From Euzebya tangerina (GTDB lineage Bacteria > Actinomycetota > Nitriliruptoria > Euzebyales > Euzebyaceae): a stretch of 64,000 nucleotides of DNA. Under the pieces are notes generated by a model. The model was not told where the DNA came from and made no database searches. It saw nothing but the letters and a program-made list of their open reading frames with translations. The stretch is taken from contig NZ_PPDK01000001.1 in assembly GCF_003074135.1 (NCBI RefSeq), positions 992,001-1,056,000 of the forward strand, read 5' to 3'. Every line of letters starts with the position of its first letter. Position 1 is the first letter of the stretch. Below are positions 17,536 through 26,639 of the stretch, piece by piece. Made by a program: the position numbers and the translations under genes.

Positions 17536-17971
17536 GGATCAGCCTTTCGAGGGTGGCGACGTCGTGGGTCACGGGGACGTGGTTGGTGGTGGCACCTGCA
17601 GCGGTGGACATGATCAGGGCACCAGCCGCCACCAGGTCGGCGACCAGCACGCGGATCACCCCGAGCGGGAGACCGGTGAGGGAGGACAACTCGGCGACCC
17701 CGATGGCGGTGTCCGCGAGTTCGATGATCTGCCGCCGCTCCAATGCGTGGTCCCCGCTGCGGACGCCCGCGGCGGCGACGACGAGGGTCTCGACCGGGAT
17801 GTGGATGTCGCCCTTCGTCCTGCCTCCCGTCATCAGGTAGGGACGGGCCGCGGCCGTCTGCTCCACGGAAGGGGCCTGGGTGTCCGGCTTGGCGGGCGAG
17901 AGAGCGCGCCCCAAGAACGGGCGGGCGAACTGGTCGTCCACCGCCTCGCCGCCGAGTCGGTCGTCCATCAC
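17516..17971 (-). CDS. cvnC: Conservon DUF742 protein (CvnC)
   Basis: DUF742 protein of 151 residues, the third component of the conservon. Typical features are the middle stretch VRPYLMTGGRTKG-like segment (ARPYLMTGGRTKGDIHIPVETLV) and a C-terminal winged-helix-like part containing ELADTAIGVAELSSLTGLPLGVIRVLVADLVAAG. The family is thought to connect the roadblock protein and sensor to the GTPase and may bind DNA through the winged helix. Overlaps of 4 bp with cvnB and 20 bp with cvnD show tight coupling. The N-terminal 50 residues are less conserved and partly disordered. Confidence 0.93.
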   Translation of the reverse strand: MMDDRLGGEAVDDQFARPFLGRALSPAKPDTQAPSVEQTAAARPYLMTGGRTKGDIHIPVETLVVAAAGVRSGDHALERRQIIELADTAIGVAELSSLTGLPLGVIRVLVADLVAAGALIMSTAAGATTNHVPVTHDVATLERLIHGFAAI

Positions 17972-18417
17972 AGCTGCAGGCTCATCTTCAGTTCGGTGAT
18001 CAACTCGGGCGTGAGGACGGCACCGACCCGCTCGGCCAGCATCGTGATCTCATAGCCGATCAGACCGAGGTCGGCCTCAGCGCCGGTCACGACGCCAAGT
18101 CGGGACCCACCACTGATGGCACAGACGACCAGGTAGCCACCACCGAACTCGATGATGACCTGACTGAGCGCACCCTTGTTGAGCTGACCCGACGCGCTGA
18201 TGGCCAGGCTCGCAAGGCCGGAGACCACCGCAGCGAACTTGTCTGCCTCGTCGCGGGGCATCGTGGCCGCAACAGCCATCAGCAGTCCGTCCGAAGACAC
18301 ACCGATCGCCTGCTCGACACCGTGGGTGTCCCGGACGAAGTTCTCGAGCAGCCAGTTGACGTTGGCGGCACCTTGGCTGAGTTGACGGCCGGCAGGGGCC
18401 TGGACAGGGGCGTTCAT
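17968..18417 (-). CDS. cvnB: Conservon roadblock/LC7 protein (CvnB)
   Basis: Roadblock/LC7 protein of 149 residues, the second conservon component. Visible family features are LSQGAANVNWLLENFVRDTHGVEQAIGVSSDGLLMAVAATM, the middle DEADKFAAVVSGLASLAISASGQLN and the C-terminal YLVVCAISGGSRLGVVTGAEADLGLIGYEI. Such proteins act as regulators or scaffolds of Ras-like GTPases, here CvnD. The start overlaps the sensor gene stop by 4 bp and the end overlaps cvnC by 4 bp. Confidence 0.95.
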   Translation of the reverse strand: MNAPVQAPAGRQLSQGAANVNWLLENFVRDTHGVEQAIGVSSDGLLMAVAATMPRDEADKFAAVVSGLASLAISASGQLNKGALSQVIIEFGGGYLVVCAISGGSRLGVVTGAEADLGLIGYEITMLAERVGAVLTPELITELKMSLQL

Positions 18418-21293
18418 CGGGTACCTCCGGGGATGGTGTTGGGGTCGGTGTCCTGAGCCTCTCGACGGGCACGGGAAACACTTGACTGGAAGCCGGCAAG
18501 CGAGGAGCGCACCTGGTCCGCGGGGCGGTGGGTGGCACTGCCCGCCTGGTCGTCTGGCCCTGTGTCGGGCATCTGCGCACCGCGCACGCGCGGCGCAGGC
18601 GCCGCCGTCCCACCCGCTGGATCTGCGGCGGGCGGCTGCTGGACCGTGGAGCTCTTGCGTGCCATCGACACCCCTCGCTGCAGGCCAGCCAGGGAGTTGC
18701 GGACGTGCTCGGGCTCACGCTGGGGCAGCTGCTGGGAGGCCACCGGACCGGTGTCGGGCAGCTGCGCTCCCCGGACGCGTCGTCCGACACCGGCGCCGTT
18801 CGGCTGTGCGCTGCCGGGGCGGCGCTGCGGGCGCGTGGGCAGCTCGCCCGCCGGTGCGTCCCCTGTCCCTGCTGAGCGGCTGTCGGCCGAGACGCCGCCT
18901 GCCGGAGTCGTGGCGGGGGAGTGGCGGTTCGCGGTCGCGACGCTGGCGTCGACGGGCGTGCGGGCCGGCAGGTCGGGCCACCCGTCCGCAGCAGTCGGCT
19001 GTGGCGCTTGGTGGGGCTGCCGCTGCGGGAAGGAGCCCCACTCCGACGGGATGTTGCCGTGCTCCTCGCGGAGCGGTGTCACGCGCCGAGGCTGCTCCGG
19101 GGCGGTGGTCTCTGGCACCGCAGGGGCCTCCCGGCCGGGCTCGAAGCTCGGCAGCTCGGCCGCCGAGGAGGCCGGCGCGGTCGGCGCAGCCGTCCTGGCC
19201 GGTAGCTCCGTTCCGTTCTGGGCCAGGGTCGACCACTCGTCGGCGGACGCGGCTGGGGCAAGCGGAGCAGGGGTCTGTGGCTGGGCCGGGAACGGTGCCG
19301 GGGCCGGCGTCTCCGACGCGGGCTGTGGCTGCGCCTGCGCGGCGGCCACCGGCTGCGGGTCGGTCGGCGCGTCGAACACCGGCTGGGGCTGCGCGACGGG
19401 CTGCGGCTGCGGTCCCGCCTGGGGGTGCAGTTCCGGCGTTGCGGGCTCGGTCGGCACCAGCAGGTGCTGAGGCAGGCCAACCCGGACGGTCACGCCGCCC
19501 ATGTCGTTGGCCAGCAACTCCACGCCGATATCACGTCGACCGGCCAGACGACCGACCACGTAGTGCCCCAGGACCTTGCTGTCCGGGCGATCCAGGCCTG
19601 CCCGACGGATCCGACGGTTGGCCTCGGCCAGTTCCTGCTCGCCCATGCCGATGCCGCGGTCGGTGATGCTGAGGATGTAGCTGTCCTGCGCCATCCGGCC
19701 GACGATCGTGACCCGTTCCTCATCGGACGAGAAGCGGGTGGCGTTCTCCATCAGCTCCGCGAGCAGGTGGGCCACGTCCGCGACGACCGACCCGTTGACC
19801 TTGACCTCCTCGACGGTGTGGAGGTCGATGCGCTCGTACTCCTCGATCTCGGAGAGCGAGGAGCGCAGCACGTCGATCATCGCGACGGGCGCGCGCCAGG
19901 TGCGGGTCTGCTCGGAGCCTGCGAGGACCAGCATGGACTCGGCGTTCCGACGGATGCGGGTGGCCAGGTGGTCCAGACGGAAGAGCTGTTCGAGCGTCTC
20001 GTTGTCCTCCTCGTCGCGCTCGAGCTCCGACAGGTAGGACAGGGTCCGGTTGAGCAGGGCCTGGTTCCGCCGACCCAAGTTGACCAGCATCTCCTGAGCA
20101 GCTCGCTCGTTCTGGTTCTGCTCGTAGGCGGCGTCGAGCGCCGAGTCCTGGATCCGGGTGAGCGCCTGGGCCATGGTGCCGAGCTCGTCGGCGGTCCCCG
20201 ACCGGAATGGCTGCAGCTCGGGGCGGGGGTCGCCCTCCTCGAGCAGACGGATCTGCTCCACCGCCTCGGGCAGGTCCGTCTCCGCAACGCGGCGGGCAGA
20301 GAGAGTCAGGTTGCGGACGTTGTCCGACAGGGTGCGGGCCATCAGGAACGACAGACCCATGACGGCCAGGATCACCACGGTGCCGGCCAGCGCGAGGAAC
20401 AGCGCGGAGATCTGCTGGCTCTGACCTGACTCGTCGGCGTCGGCGACGAGGGACGCACCGATGGCTGCCCGGGCGTTGCCCAGCTCCTCCAACCACGTCG
20501 AGCTGCGCTCCACGAAGCCCTGGACGTCGGCATTCTCCTCGCCCGCTTGGAGCGCGTCTCGGATCTGGGCCACCTCAGCAGCCGCCGCCTCCGATGTGGC
20601 GGCCGTCAGCGTGGCCTGGGTGGCCTCGTCGACCGATTCGCCGGCTTCGGCGAGGAAGGCGGTCGCGGCACCGCGGGTCCCGACCGCCTGCTCGTACAGG
20701 TCGTCGTCGAAGGTGCCCACGATCAGCGCGGCGTTCAGGATGTCGCGCTCTTGGGCCAGCAGGTCGATGCCCCTGGTCAGGGCACCGATGGCCTCAGAGG
20801 ATTCGCTGTCCACGACCCGTTCGAGGTTCTCGATCACGGCGTCGTTGACCTCGTTCAGGTCCTCCACGACCTCGTCGTAGGAGGCCAGCACGCCGACGAC
20901 GTCGGCCCCGGCGGCTTCTGCTCGGGCAGCGTCGATCTCGGCGCGCAGGTCCGACGACGTCAGGAGTTCGGCAGACTCCTCGCTGAGGTCCTGTCGGATG
21001 AACTCGTAGGCATCGATCCGCTCGTCGGTGTCTGCCTGCGTGGCGGCGACAGCCTCAGCGGTGGTGTCGTCGCCGGACGCCGTGGCCGTCACGACGGCGC
21101 TGCGTTCGGCCTGCACCGCTTCGAGCACCGCGGCCGCCTCGGCGGCCACACCAGCCTCGCTGGTGACCTCGAGGACGTTCTGGGCATCACCGATGCTGCG
21201 CTGGACGTTGACGGCTGCCAGGGCCAGCAGGGCAACGAGTGGGATCGCGACGATCAGCAGCAACTTGACGCCGATGGGCAGATTCCTGAACAT
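18414..21293 (-). CDS. cvnA: Conservon sensor ATPase with nitrate/nitrite-sensing-like domain (CvnA)
   Basis: Membrane sensor kinase-like protein of 959 residues. A first helix (about 10-30) and a second (about 297-320) flank an external NIT-like helical domain. A HAMP-like linker and the segment LFRLDHLATRIRRNAESMLVLAG, typical of actinobacterial conservon sensors, follow. The GHKL ATPase part shows LLAELMENATRFSS, SITDRGIGMGEQEL and GHYVVGRLAGRRDIGVELL. From about 625 the protein is proline- and glutamine-rich and likely disordered. Near the C-terminus a module of about 40 residues occurs twice (839-879 and 902-941), each beginning RVRGAQ(L/M)PDTGP. It is the first gene of the conservon, 33 bp after the MHYT gene, which is probably cotranscribed. 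Confidence 0.95.
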   Translation of the reverse strand: MFRNLPIGVKLLLIVAIPLVALLALAAVNVQRSIGDAQNVLEVTSEAGVAAEAAAVLEAVQAERSAVVTATASGDDTTAEAVAATQADTDERIDAYEFIRQDLSEESAELLTSSDLRAEIDAARAEAAGADVVGVLASYDEVVEDLNEVNDAVIENLERVVDSESSEAIGALTRGIDLLAQERDILNAALIVGTFDDDLYEQAVGTRGAATAFLAEAGESVDEATQATLTAATSEAAAAEVAQIRDALQAGEENADVQGFVERSSTWLEELGNARAAIGASLVADADESGQSQQISALFLALAGTVVILAVMGLSFLMARTLSDNVRNLTLSARRVAETDLPEAVEQIRLLEEGDPRPELQPFRSGTADELGTMAQALTRIQDSALDAAYEQNQNERAAQEMLVNLGRRNQALLNRTLSYLSELERDEEDNETLEQLFRLDHLATRIRRNAESMLVLAGSEQTRTWRAPVAMIDVLRSSLSEIEEYERIDLHTVEEVKVNGSVVADVAHLLAELMENATRFSSDEERVTIVGRMAQDSYILSITDRGIGMGEQELAEANRRIRRAGLDRPDSKVLGHYVVGRLAGRRDIGVELLANDMGGVTVRVGLPQHLLVPTEPATPELHPQAGPQPQPVAQPQPVFDAPTDPQPVAAAQAQPQPASETPAPAPFPAQPQTPAPLAPAASADEWSTLAQNGTELPARTAAPTAPASSAAELPSFEPGREAPAVPETTAPEQPRRVTPLREEHGNIPSEWGSFPQRQPHQAPQPTAADGWPDLPARTPVDASVATANRHSPATTPAGGVSADSRSAGTGDAPAGELPTRPQRRPGSAQPNGAGVGRRVRGAQLPDTGPVASQQLPQREPEHVRNSLAGLQRGVSMARKSSTVQQPPAADPAGGTAAPAPRVRGAQMPDTGPDDQAGSATHRPADQVRSSLAGFQSSVSRARREAQDTDPNTIPGGTR

Positions 21294-21326
21294 GAGAGGC
21301 TCCCGGTGTGGCTGGTTGGTGGCGGT

Positions 21327-22112
21327 CTAGGCCGCGGCTGGGGCGGTGTCGGCGTCGGGCACGAGTCCCGCGTCCACTCGGAGGTAGTCGATCCCGACGG
21401 CGATGGCACCCATGACGAGCACGACGAGCGCGCCTGACGCGACTGCCAGGGTCACGTCGGTCTCGGAGAAGGCGTTCTCGGGGACGTTGATGACCTCGCC
21501 GGTCATCGTCATCCGCATGGCGAACATCCCGGTGTAGTGCATGGCGCAGACGGCCAGTCCCATTACGGGGGCGGCGGCCCAGCGCAGGGCGCCGTCGATC
21601 TTGACGGCGATGAACAGCGCAGCGGTTCCGGCGGCGATGGCGAGGATGACGGAGAGCCCGACGAGGAGATAGTTGTAGCTCATCTGCCCACCGCTCATGA
21701 CCATGGCCTCCATGCCCGTGTAGTGCATGCCGACGACACCGGCCGCAATCAGACCTCCGGCGATCACCAGTCGGGAGAGCTTGAACTCCTGCACGACCAG
21801 CCAGACGCCGATCGACGTGGCGATGACCGCAGGGATGGCGGACACCACGCTCATGCCGGTGTTGTAGTAGACGTCCATCTGCGGCTGGTAGGCCAACATC
21901 CCGACGAAGTGCATCACCCAGACGCCGACGCCGCCGAGCATGACGCCGGCCACGGCCGACCACACCATCCGCTCGCGGCCGTCCTTCTTCGACGCGACCT
22001 TCACGGCGGTGAGGGCCAACGCAGAGCCGAGCACCGAGAAGGCGAACGACAGGATGACGAAGGGCATGACGAAGTCACTGAGAGTGACGCTCATGGTGTG
22101 CGTCTCGGGCAT
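21327..22112 (-). CDS. MHYT-domain integral membrane sensor
   Basis: Seven-helix membrane protein of about 261 residues from ATG 22112 (MPETHTMS), which follows a GTGAGG ribosome-binding site; the frame allows an earlier start at 22184. The three MHYT copies show their metal-binding motifs: MHFVGM, MHYTGMEAM and MHYTGMFAM. MHYT domains are proposed to bind copper and to sense oxygen, CO or NO, and are often fused to GGDEF-EAL. Here the domain is free-standing, 33 bp upstream of the conservon sensor gene on the same strand, and near several cyclic-di-GMP genes. It may feed a redox or gas signal into the conservon (inference). Confidence 0.92.
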   Translation of the reverse strand: MPETHTMSVTLSDFVMPFVILSFAFSVLGSALALTAVKVASKKDGRERMVWSAVAGVMLGGVGVWVMHFVGMLAYQPQMDVYYNTGMSVVSAIPAVIATSIGVWLVVQEFKLSRLVIAGGLIAAGVVGMHYTGMEAMVMSGGQMSYNYLLVGLSVILAIAAGTAALFIAVKIDGALRWAAAPVMGLAVCAMHYTGMFAMRMTMTGEVINVPENAFSETDVTLAVASGALVVLVMGAIAVGIDYLRVDAGLVPDADTAPAAA

Positions 22113-22241
22113 GGGTACCTCACGATCTGATGGCAGCACGGGCTGCTGGTTGGAGGCCTCGAATGAAGGCTGCCCCGAACTCATCGACCGGCCCGTTGGC
22201 GATCTTTAGTCGCTGTCGCCAGGAAGTCGTGGCAGGGTCGA

Positions 22242-22631
22242 TCAGGCGTCGGGGCGCAGCATGGCCGCGATCTCGGCGGCGACGCCACCCGTCTCGCTCC
22301 GCGGTGGCGCCGGGCTCGGCGTCTCCGGCTCCGCAGCGGGCGCTGCGCTCGGCCCGGATCGCATCAACTCGATGCCGACCTGATCCCCCTGGTTGCTGAC
22401 ACGGACCCGGAGGTCGGAGTTGCCCACGATCGCCACGTCGGCCGTGAACCCTGGCGCCTTGATGGCGACCGCGGCCAGTGCAGCGACCGCGTCCACGAGG
22501 AACCCGTCAGGGTCGACGACGTCCAGGCCGCTTCCGGTGTGCTGTCGAGCCAGCTCGTCCAATCGCGAGGCGCTCGAGCTCACGGCCTGCAGCTTCTGGG
22601 CCACCGCATGACGACGGTCGACGTGCTTCAT
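22242..22631 (-). CDS. Small uncharacterised cytosolic protein next to the conservon
   Basis: A 129-residue protein from ATG 22631, chosen because a strong AGAGGAGG lies just upstream; the frame is open beyond it without features. The N-terminus is helical (HAVAQKLQAVSSSASRLDELARQ). The middle holds short strands: GLDVVDPDGFLVDAVAALAAVAIKAPGF and VAIVGNSDLRVRVSNQGDQVGIELM. A Pro/Glu-rich linker and a short C-terminal helix GVAAEIAAMLRPDA follow. No family is recognised. It lies upstream of the MHYT-conservon unit on the same strand with a 129-bp gap, so a signalling link is possible but unproven. Confidence 0.65.
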   Translation of the reverse strand: MKHVDRRHAVAQKLQAVSSSASRLDELARQHTGSGLDVVDPDGFLVDAVAALAAVAIKAPGFTADVAIVGNSDLRVRVSNQGDQVGIELMRSGPSAAPAAEPETPSPAPPRSETGGVAAEIAAMLRPDA

Positions 22632-22766
22632 GTATGGCCTCCTCTCCAGCAGGGCGAACGGCGGGATCACTTCTCCCGCCCCGTTATCGACCGAACAACG
22701 GCAGAAGTTGAGCAGGTCACTGAGGGTGGCGCTCAAGGAGGGGCCACGGGGCGCCGATGCAGGCTC

Positions 22767-25121
22767 GTGTCCCAACTGCCGTCGCCGCTGACGCCCGACC
22801 CCGGGCCACGTTGGGCTGTGCTCGGATGGGTCATCGGTGAGATGGCCGCGGCGACGTCTCAGGACGACCTGCTGAACACCGTCGCCAGCCACCTGCGCGC
22901 CATTGTCCCGTGTGACCGCGGTGCCATCGGTCTGCGCAGCGTCACCGGTGAGTCACGCGAACTCGTGCTGTTCGGGCCGCTCCAGTTGATCGACGGTGGC
23001 AGCGAACCGGCGACTGCTGGCACGGTCGATCCGCTGGTCCTCAATGAAGCCGTCCGACGTCGCCGACGCCTGCGTGGACGGGCCGGGTTGGCCCTCTCCC
23101 AGGAGGACACCGACCGGTTCGTCCAACTGCCGCTGCGGCAGACCCACTCGACGCCAGTCCGCGACGGCAGACGGCAGTTGGCGACCCTCGAACTCGCCCG
23201 CCAGACCGACGATCCCTTCGACAGCGAGGACGTGGCCCTGCTCACCCGCCTGGCGGATCTGCTCGGCCTGGCCATGGGTCGGCTCCTGTCCCGCGGCGAA
23301 GCTGCGGCTGCACGCGAGTCCTCGACCGAGGACGCCCGCCGGCTGGGCATCCTCTCCGAGATCGGTGGCGAGTTGGCGTCGATCGTGACCCAGGACGAGG
23401 TCTACACGATCGTTGATCGGGCCGCCCGTGCCATCATCCCGAACCACCGCCTCAGCTACGCCGAAGTCGACACCGAGGAGGGGATGTTCCACGTCACCCA
23501 GATGTCCGGGAGTGGCCGGGGGTTCCCCGTGGACCAGGCCGTCCCGCTGGATGACACGATCGTCCACCTCACCCTGGAAGATGGTCAGCCGGTGTACAGC
23601 CCCGACCTCCGCATGTTGTCCAATCCCGACGCCGAGATGTTGGCCGAGGCGGGTGTCGTCAGCGCGCTGACCCTGCCCGTGCTCGCCGGTGACAGCGCGC
23701 TCGGGGTCCTGACGGTCACCGCCGAGAAGCCGGATGCGCTGTCGATGGCGGATCGGGAGCTTCTCGGCTCGATCGCTCGCCTGATGGGGTCGGCGCTGGA
23801 CCGTGTCCGCAACGCAGAGCGCGTCAGCTACACGCAACGACACGACGATCTGACCGGGCTTCCCAATCGGCAGGAGATCGTACGCCAGATCGGCGGGCAC
23901 GCCTCGCTCGTCGTGCGCGGACGCGCCACCGGGTCGGTGCTGGTCCTGGATCTCGACCACTTCAAGGCGATCAACGACAGCTTCGGCCACGACGTGGGCG
24001 ACGCCTACCTGGTCGATCTGGTCGGGCGGGTGCGTGGTGTGCTGGGCGATGAGGGTGTCCTCGCGCGGATCGGCGGCGACCAGTTCGCGGCGCTCCTCCC
24101 GGGCGCCGACGCTGCCGCCGCGGCCGAGACGGCCGAGCAGGTGAGAGCCCACGTCGAGGGGACGGTCTTTCGGTGGGAGGGCCGTCGTCTGCCGGTGACG
24201 GTCAGCATCGGCGCGGCGGCCATCGACTCGGCCGGAGGCTACGCGGCCCTGCGGGGCGCTGAAGCGGCCTGCAGTCGAGCCAAGCGCGACGGCCGCAACC
24301 GGGTCGTGGTCGGGCAGCCGCACGGGGCTGACGGCCGCTTCGACGCCGACGGCGACTGGGTCGCCCGCATCGTCGATGCCCTGGAGAGCGACCGCTTCGA
24401 GCTGTTCGCCCAGCCCATCCAGCCACTTGGCTCCCCCCGCAGTCGCTCGGCTCCGATGGAGCCCATCTTCGAGCTGTTGGTGCGCATGGTCGACGGCGAT
24501 GGCGACTTCATCACCCCGGGCCGCTTCATGCGGGTGGCCGAGGACTACGGCCTCATGAGCCGGATCGACAACTGGGTGATCCGCCAGGGCTTGGCGTGGA
24601 TGGCGGGACCGGACGCGCCGGCGACCGGACTGTGCTCCATCAACGTGAGCGCCCACTCGCTCGAGAGCGCGTCCTTCCTCGACGACGTCTTGGCGCTGCT
24701 CGAGAACGCCTCGGTCGAACCCGAGCGGTTGTTGTTCGAGATCACCGAGACCGCGGCCACGCGCAACGTGGACCGGGCCGTGCAGTTCATCACGACGCTG
24801 AAGAGCCTGGGATGCCGGTTCGTCATGGACGACTTCGGCAACGGCTTCGGCTCCGTCGCGGCGCTCAAGCGACTACCCGTCGACGCCATCAAGATCGACG
24901 GACAGCTGGTCCGCGACATCCACTCCGACCCGGTCGACCTGGCAGCGGTCTGCGCCGTCAAGACGCTGGCAGACGCCATGGGGATGTGGACGATGGCCGA
25001 GCTCGTGGAGTCGGAGGAGGCGCTCATCCGTCTTCGGGAGATCGGCGTCGACTACGCACAGGGGTACCACGTCGGGCGGCCCCAGCCCCTCGCCTTCCTC
25101 TCCAACCTGCAGGCTCTCTAG
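22767..25121 (+). CDS. GAF-GAF-GGDEF-EAL protein with degenerate cyclase motif
   Basis: Cytosolic protein of about 784 residues from GTG 22767; the frame is open upstream, and an AAGGAGG 25 bases before this GTG leaves the start uncertain. Two GAF-like regions cover roughly residues 30-180 and 195-350. The GGDEF domain keeps LDLDHFKAINDSFGHDVGD, but the signature reads GGDQF, replacing the catalytic Glu, so cyclase activity is probably lost. The EAL domain keeps FELLVRM (ExLxR), NVSAHSL, EITETAAT, MDDFGNGFGS and KIDGQLV, so phosphodiesterase activity is likely. It is divergent from the small protein gene at 22242-22631. A related protein is encoded at 32373-34718. Confidence 0.92.
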   Translation: MSQLPSPLTPDPGPRWAVLGWVIGEMAAATSQDDLLNTVASHLRAIVPCDRGAIGLRSVTGESRELVLFGPLQLIDGGSEPATAGTVDPLVLNEAVRRRRRLRGRAGLALSQEDTDRFVQLPLRQTHSTPVRDGRRQLATLELARQTDDPFDSEDVALLTRLADLLGLAMGRLLSRGEAAAARESSTEDARRLGILSEIGGELASIVTQDEVYTIVDRAARAIIPNHRLSYAEVDTEEGMFHVTQMSGSGRGFPVDQAVPLDDTIVHLTLEDGQPVYSPDLRMLSNPDAEMLAEAGVVSALTLPVLAGDSALGVLTVTAEKPDALSMADRELLGSIARLMGSALDRVRNAERVSYTQRHDDLTGLPNRQEIVRQIGGHASLVVRGRATGSVLVLDLDHFKAINDSFGHDVGDAYLVDLVGRVRGVLGDEGVLARIGGDQFAALLPGADAAAAAETAEQVRAHVEGTVFRWEGRRLPVTVSIGAAAIDSAGGYAALRGAEAACSRAKRDGRNRVVVGQPHGADGRFDADGDWVARIVDALESDRFELFAQPIQPLGSPRSRSAPMEPIFELLVRMVDGDGDFITPGRFMRVAEDYGLMSRIDNWVIRQGLAWMAGPDAPATGLCSINVSAHSLESASFLDDVLALLENASVEPERLLFEITETAATRNVDRAVQFITTLKSLGCRFVMDDFGNGFGSVAALKRLPVDAIKIDGQLVRDIHSDPVDLAAVCAVKTLADAMGMWTMAELVESEEALIRLREIGVDYAQGYHVGRPQPLAFLSNLQAL

Positions 25122-25147
25122 CTCGCCCCGCGGTCCCTCGTGCTGCT

Positions 25148-26503
25148 CTAGTGAGGTCGGCTGATGCCGGCCGGCGGCGGGTCGACCAGCATCCGAACGG
25201 GTGGGCCGTCCGGTGGTGGCCAAGGAGACTCCGCGACCGCCCGCACGGACGGACCCGGCGAGGGTTCGTCCGAGGATCCCCTGGATGTGGCAGCGACCTC
25301 CCCCGCGGGAGCGGGGGCGTCGACCTCGGATGGCGCGAGCAGGGCCAGGAGCCCGGCGCTGATCAGCACCAGCACACCGGGAGAGGCGTAGGCCGCCGCC
25401 GGTCCGAACAGGTCCGAGATGCCGCCGACGATCACGGAGCCGATGCCCTCGGCCAGCATCACGGTCGTGATGGCGGAGGCGATGACGGCCCCGATCCGGT
25501 CCTTCGGTGCCCGACGGGTGATGGCGGTCTGCCCGAGGACCATGACGCTGAACGCCGCGCCGAGCAGGAAGTTGGCACCGGTCAGCGCCCACGGCGCCCA
25601 ACCGACCACGAGCGCGCCGAGCAGCAGGAGGGCTCCGCTCAGGCCCAGACCCGTGATCAGCACCCGCGCCCGCTCGAGATCCCGGCGATGGCCGATCAGG
25701 AGACCACCGGCGGCGGTGCCGAGCGCCTGGCTGGACACGACCGCCGCGAACCAGGCGCTGTCACCGACGATCTCCGGGGCGAGCGTCTCGGGCAGTGCAC
25801 CGACGGCCGCAATGGCGGCGATGACCAGCATGATGCTCCGCAGCGCCGGGTCGCGAAGCCAGACGGCGTAGCCCCGGAAGGGCGACCGGCGGACGTCCAT
25901 GGCGCCTCGCCCGCGAGGGAGCGTCAGCACCAACACGCCCGCGGCCAGGAACGTCAGCGAATCCAACCCGAGCGACAACGACGGTCCGATGAAGACCGTC
26001 AACAGCCCACCGGTTGCCAGACCGATGGCCGCCGTCACGTCGCCCGTGGCCTTCTGGAGCGCAACCACGGGGCCGAGCAACGCTGAGTCGAGTTCGTTGC
26101 CGGCGATGGCGTGCCGGAGCGCAGCGGACGTGGGGCGCAGGATCCCGACCATCGTCGAGGCGGCGATGACGGCCCACAGGCCGCTGAACAGCAGGGGGAG
26201 GGTGACGCTGGCGGCACCGATGACGTAGCAGACGGTCAGGGCACGCGCCCGGTCGAAGCGATCGAGCTGCGGTCCGAGGAGCGACGTTGCGGTGATGGCC
26301 CCCAACCCCTGGACCAAGAACAGCGCGCCCGGCCCGACGCTGGACCCGGAACGCTCGAATGCGAGCACGACCAACGCCGCCAGACCGACCCAGTCGCCCA
26401 GGCCGGACACGGCGGCGGATGTGAAGAGAGCCCGGGCGGTCTTGTCCCGAAAGACCTCTTGGTAGTGGCGCATCAACAAGTGTCCCCAACGAGATGATTC
26501 CAT
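25148..26503 (-). CDS. Major facilitator superfamily transporter
   Basis: Membrane protein of about 451 residues with 10-12 hydrophobic helices from ATG 26503 (MESSRWGHLLMRHYQEV); ATG 26473 is an alternative and the longer frame adds no features. The first helices (TSAAVSGLGDWVGLAALVVLAF) and the LGPQLDRFDRARALTVCYV loop match MFS drug-exporter-like proteins of the MFS_3/MdfA-like group. The C-terminal 60 residues are hydrophilic, rich in Pro, Gly and Ser. The substrate is unknown. It is divergent from the PIG-L gene and convergent with the GAF-GGDEF-EAL gene. The 136-bp gap to PIG-L holds no clear operator. Confidence 0.87.
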   Translation of the reverse strand: MESSRWGHLLMRHYQEVFRDKTARALFTSAAVSGLGDWVGLAALVVLAFERSGSSVGPGALFLVQGLGAITATSLLGPQLDRFDRARALTVCYVIGAASVTLPLLFSGLWAVIAASTMVGILRPTSAALRHAIAGNELDSALLGPVVALQKATGDVTAAIGLATGGLLTVFIGPSLSLGLDSLTFLAAGVLVLTLPRGRGAMDVRRSPFRGYAVWLRDPALRSIMLVIAAIAAVGALPETLAPEIVGDSAWFAAVVSSQALGTAAGGLLIGHRRDLERARVLITGLGLSGALLLLGALVVGWAPWALTGANFLLGAAFSVMVLGQTAITRRAPKDRIGAVIASAITTVMLAEGIGSVIVGGISDLFGPAAAYASPGVLVLISAGLLALLAPSEVDAPAPAGEVAATSRGSSDEPSPGPSVRAVAESPWPPPDGPPVRMLVDPPPAGISRPH

Positions 26504-26639
26504 GAAAGCACGCTCGTTGCAGGCCGCGATGTGCGTTTCGCCTGGTAGGACGTGCCCGGTCGTACCCGTTCGGACAGGTGCGGCGTGCCGTGACTTGCTC
26601 CCGGTGTAGGAGCCAGTCCCGCGGGGCACACCCTGAGGC

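Noticed and set aside
22953-24656. Open frame of 567 codons antisense to the GAF-GGDEF-EAL gene at 22767-25121
   Set aside because: The sense frame carries all domain motifs; the antisense product is Arg/His/Gln-rich and without motifs.
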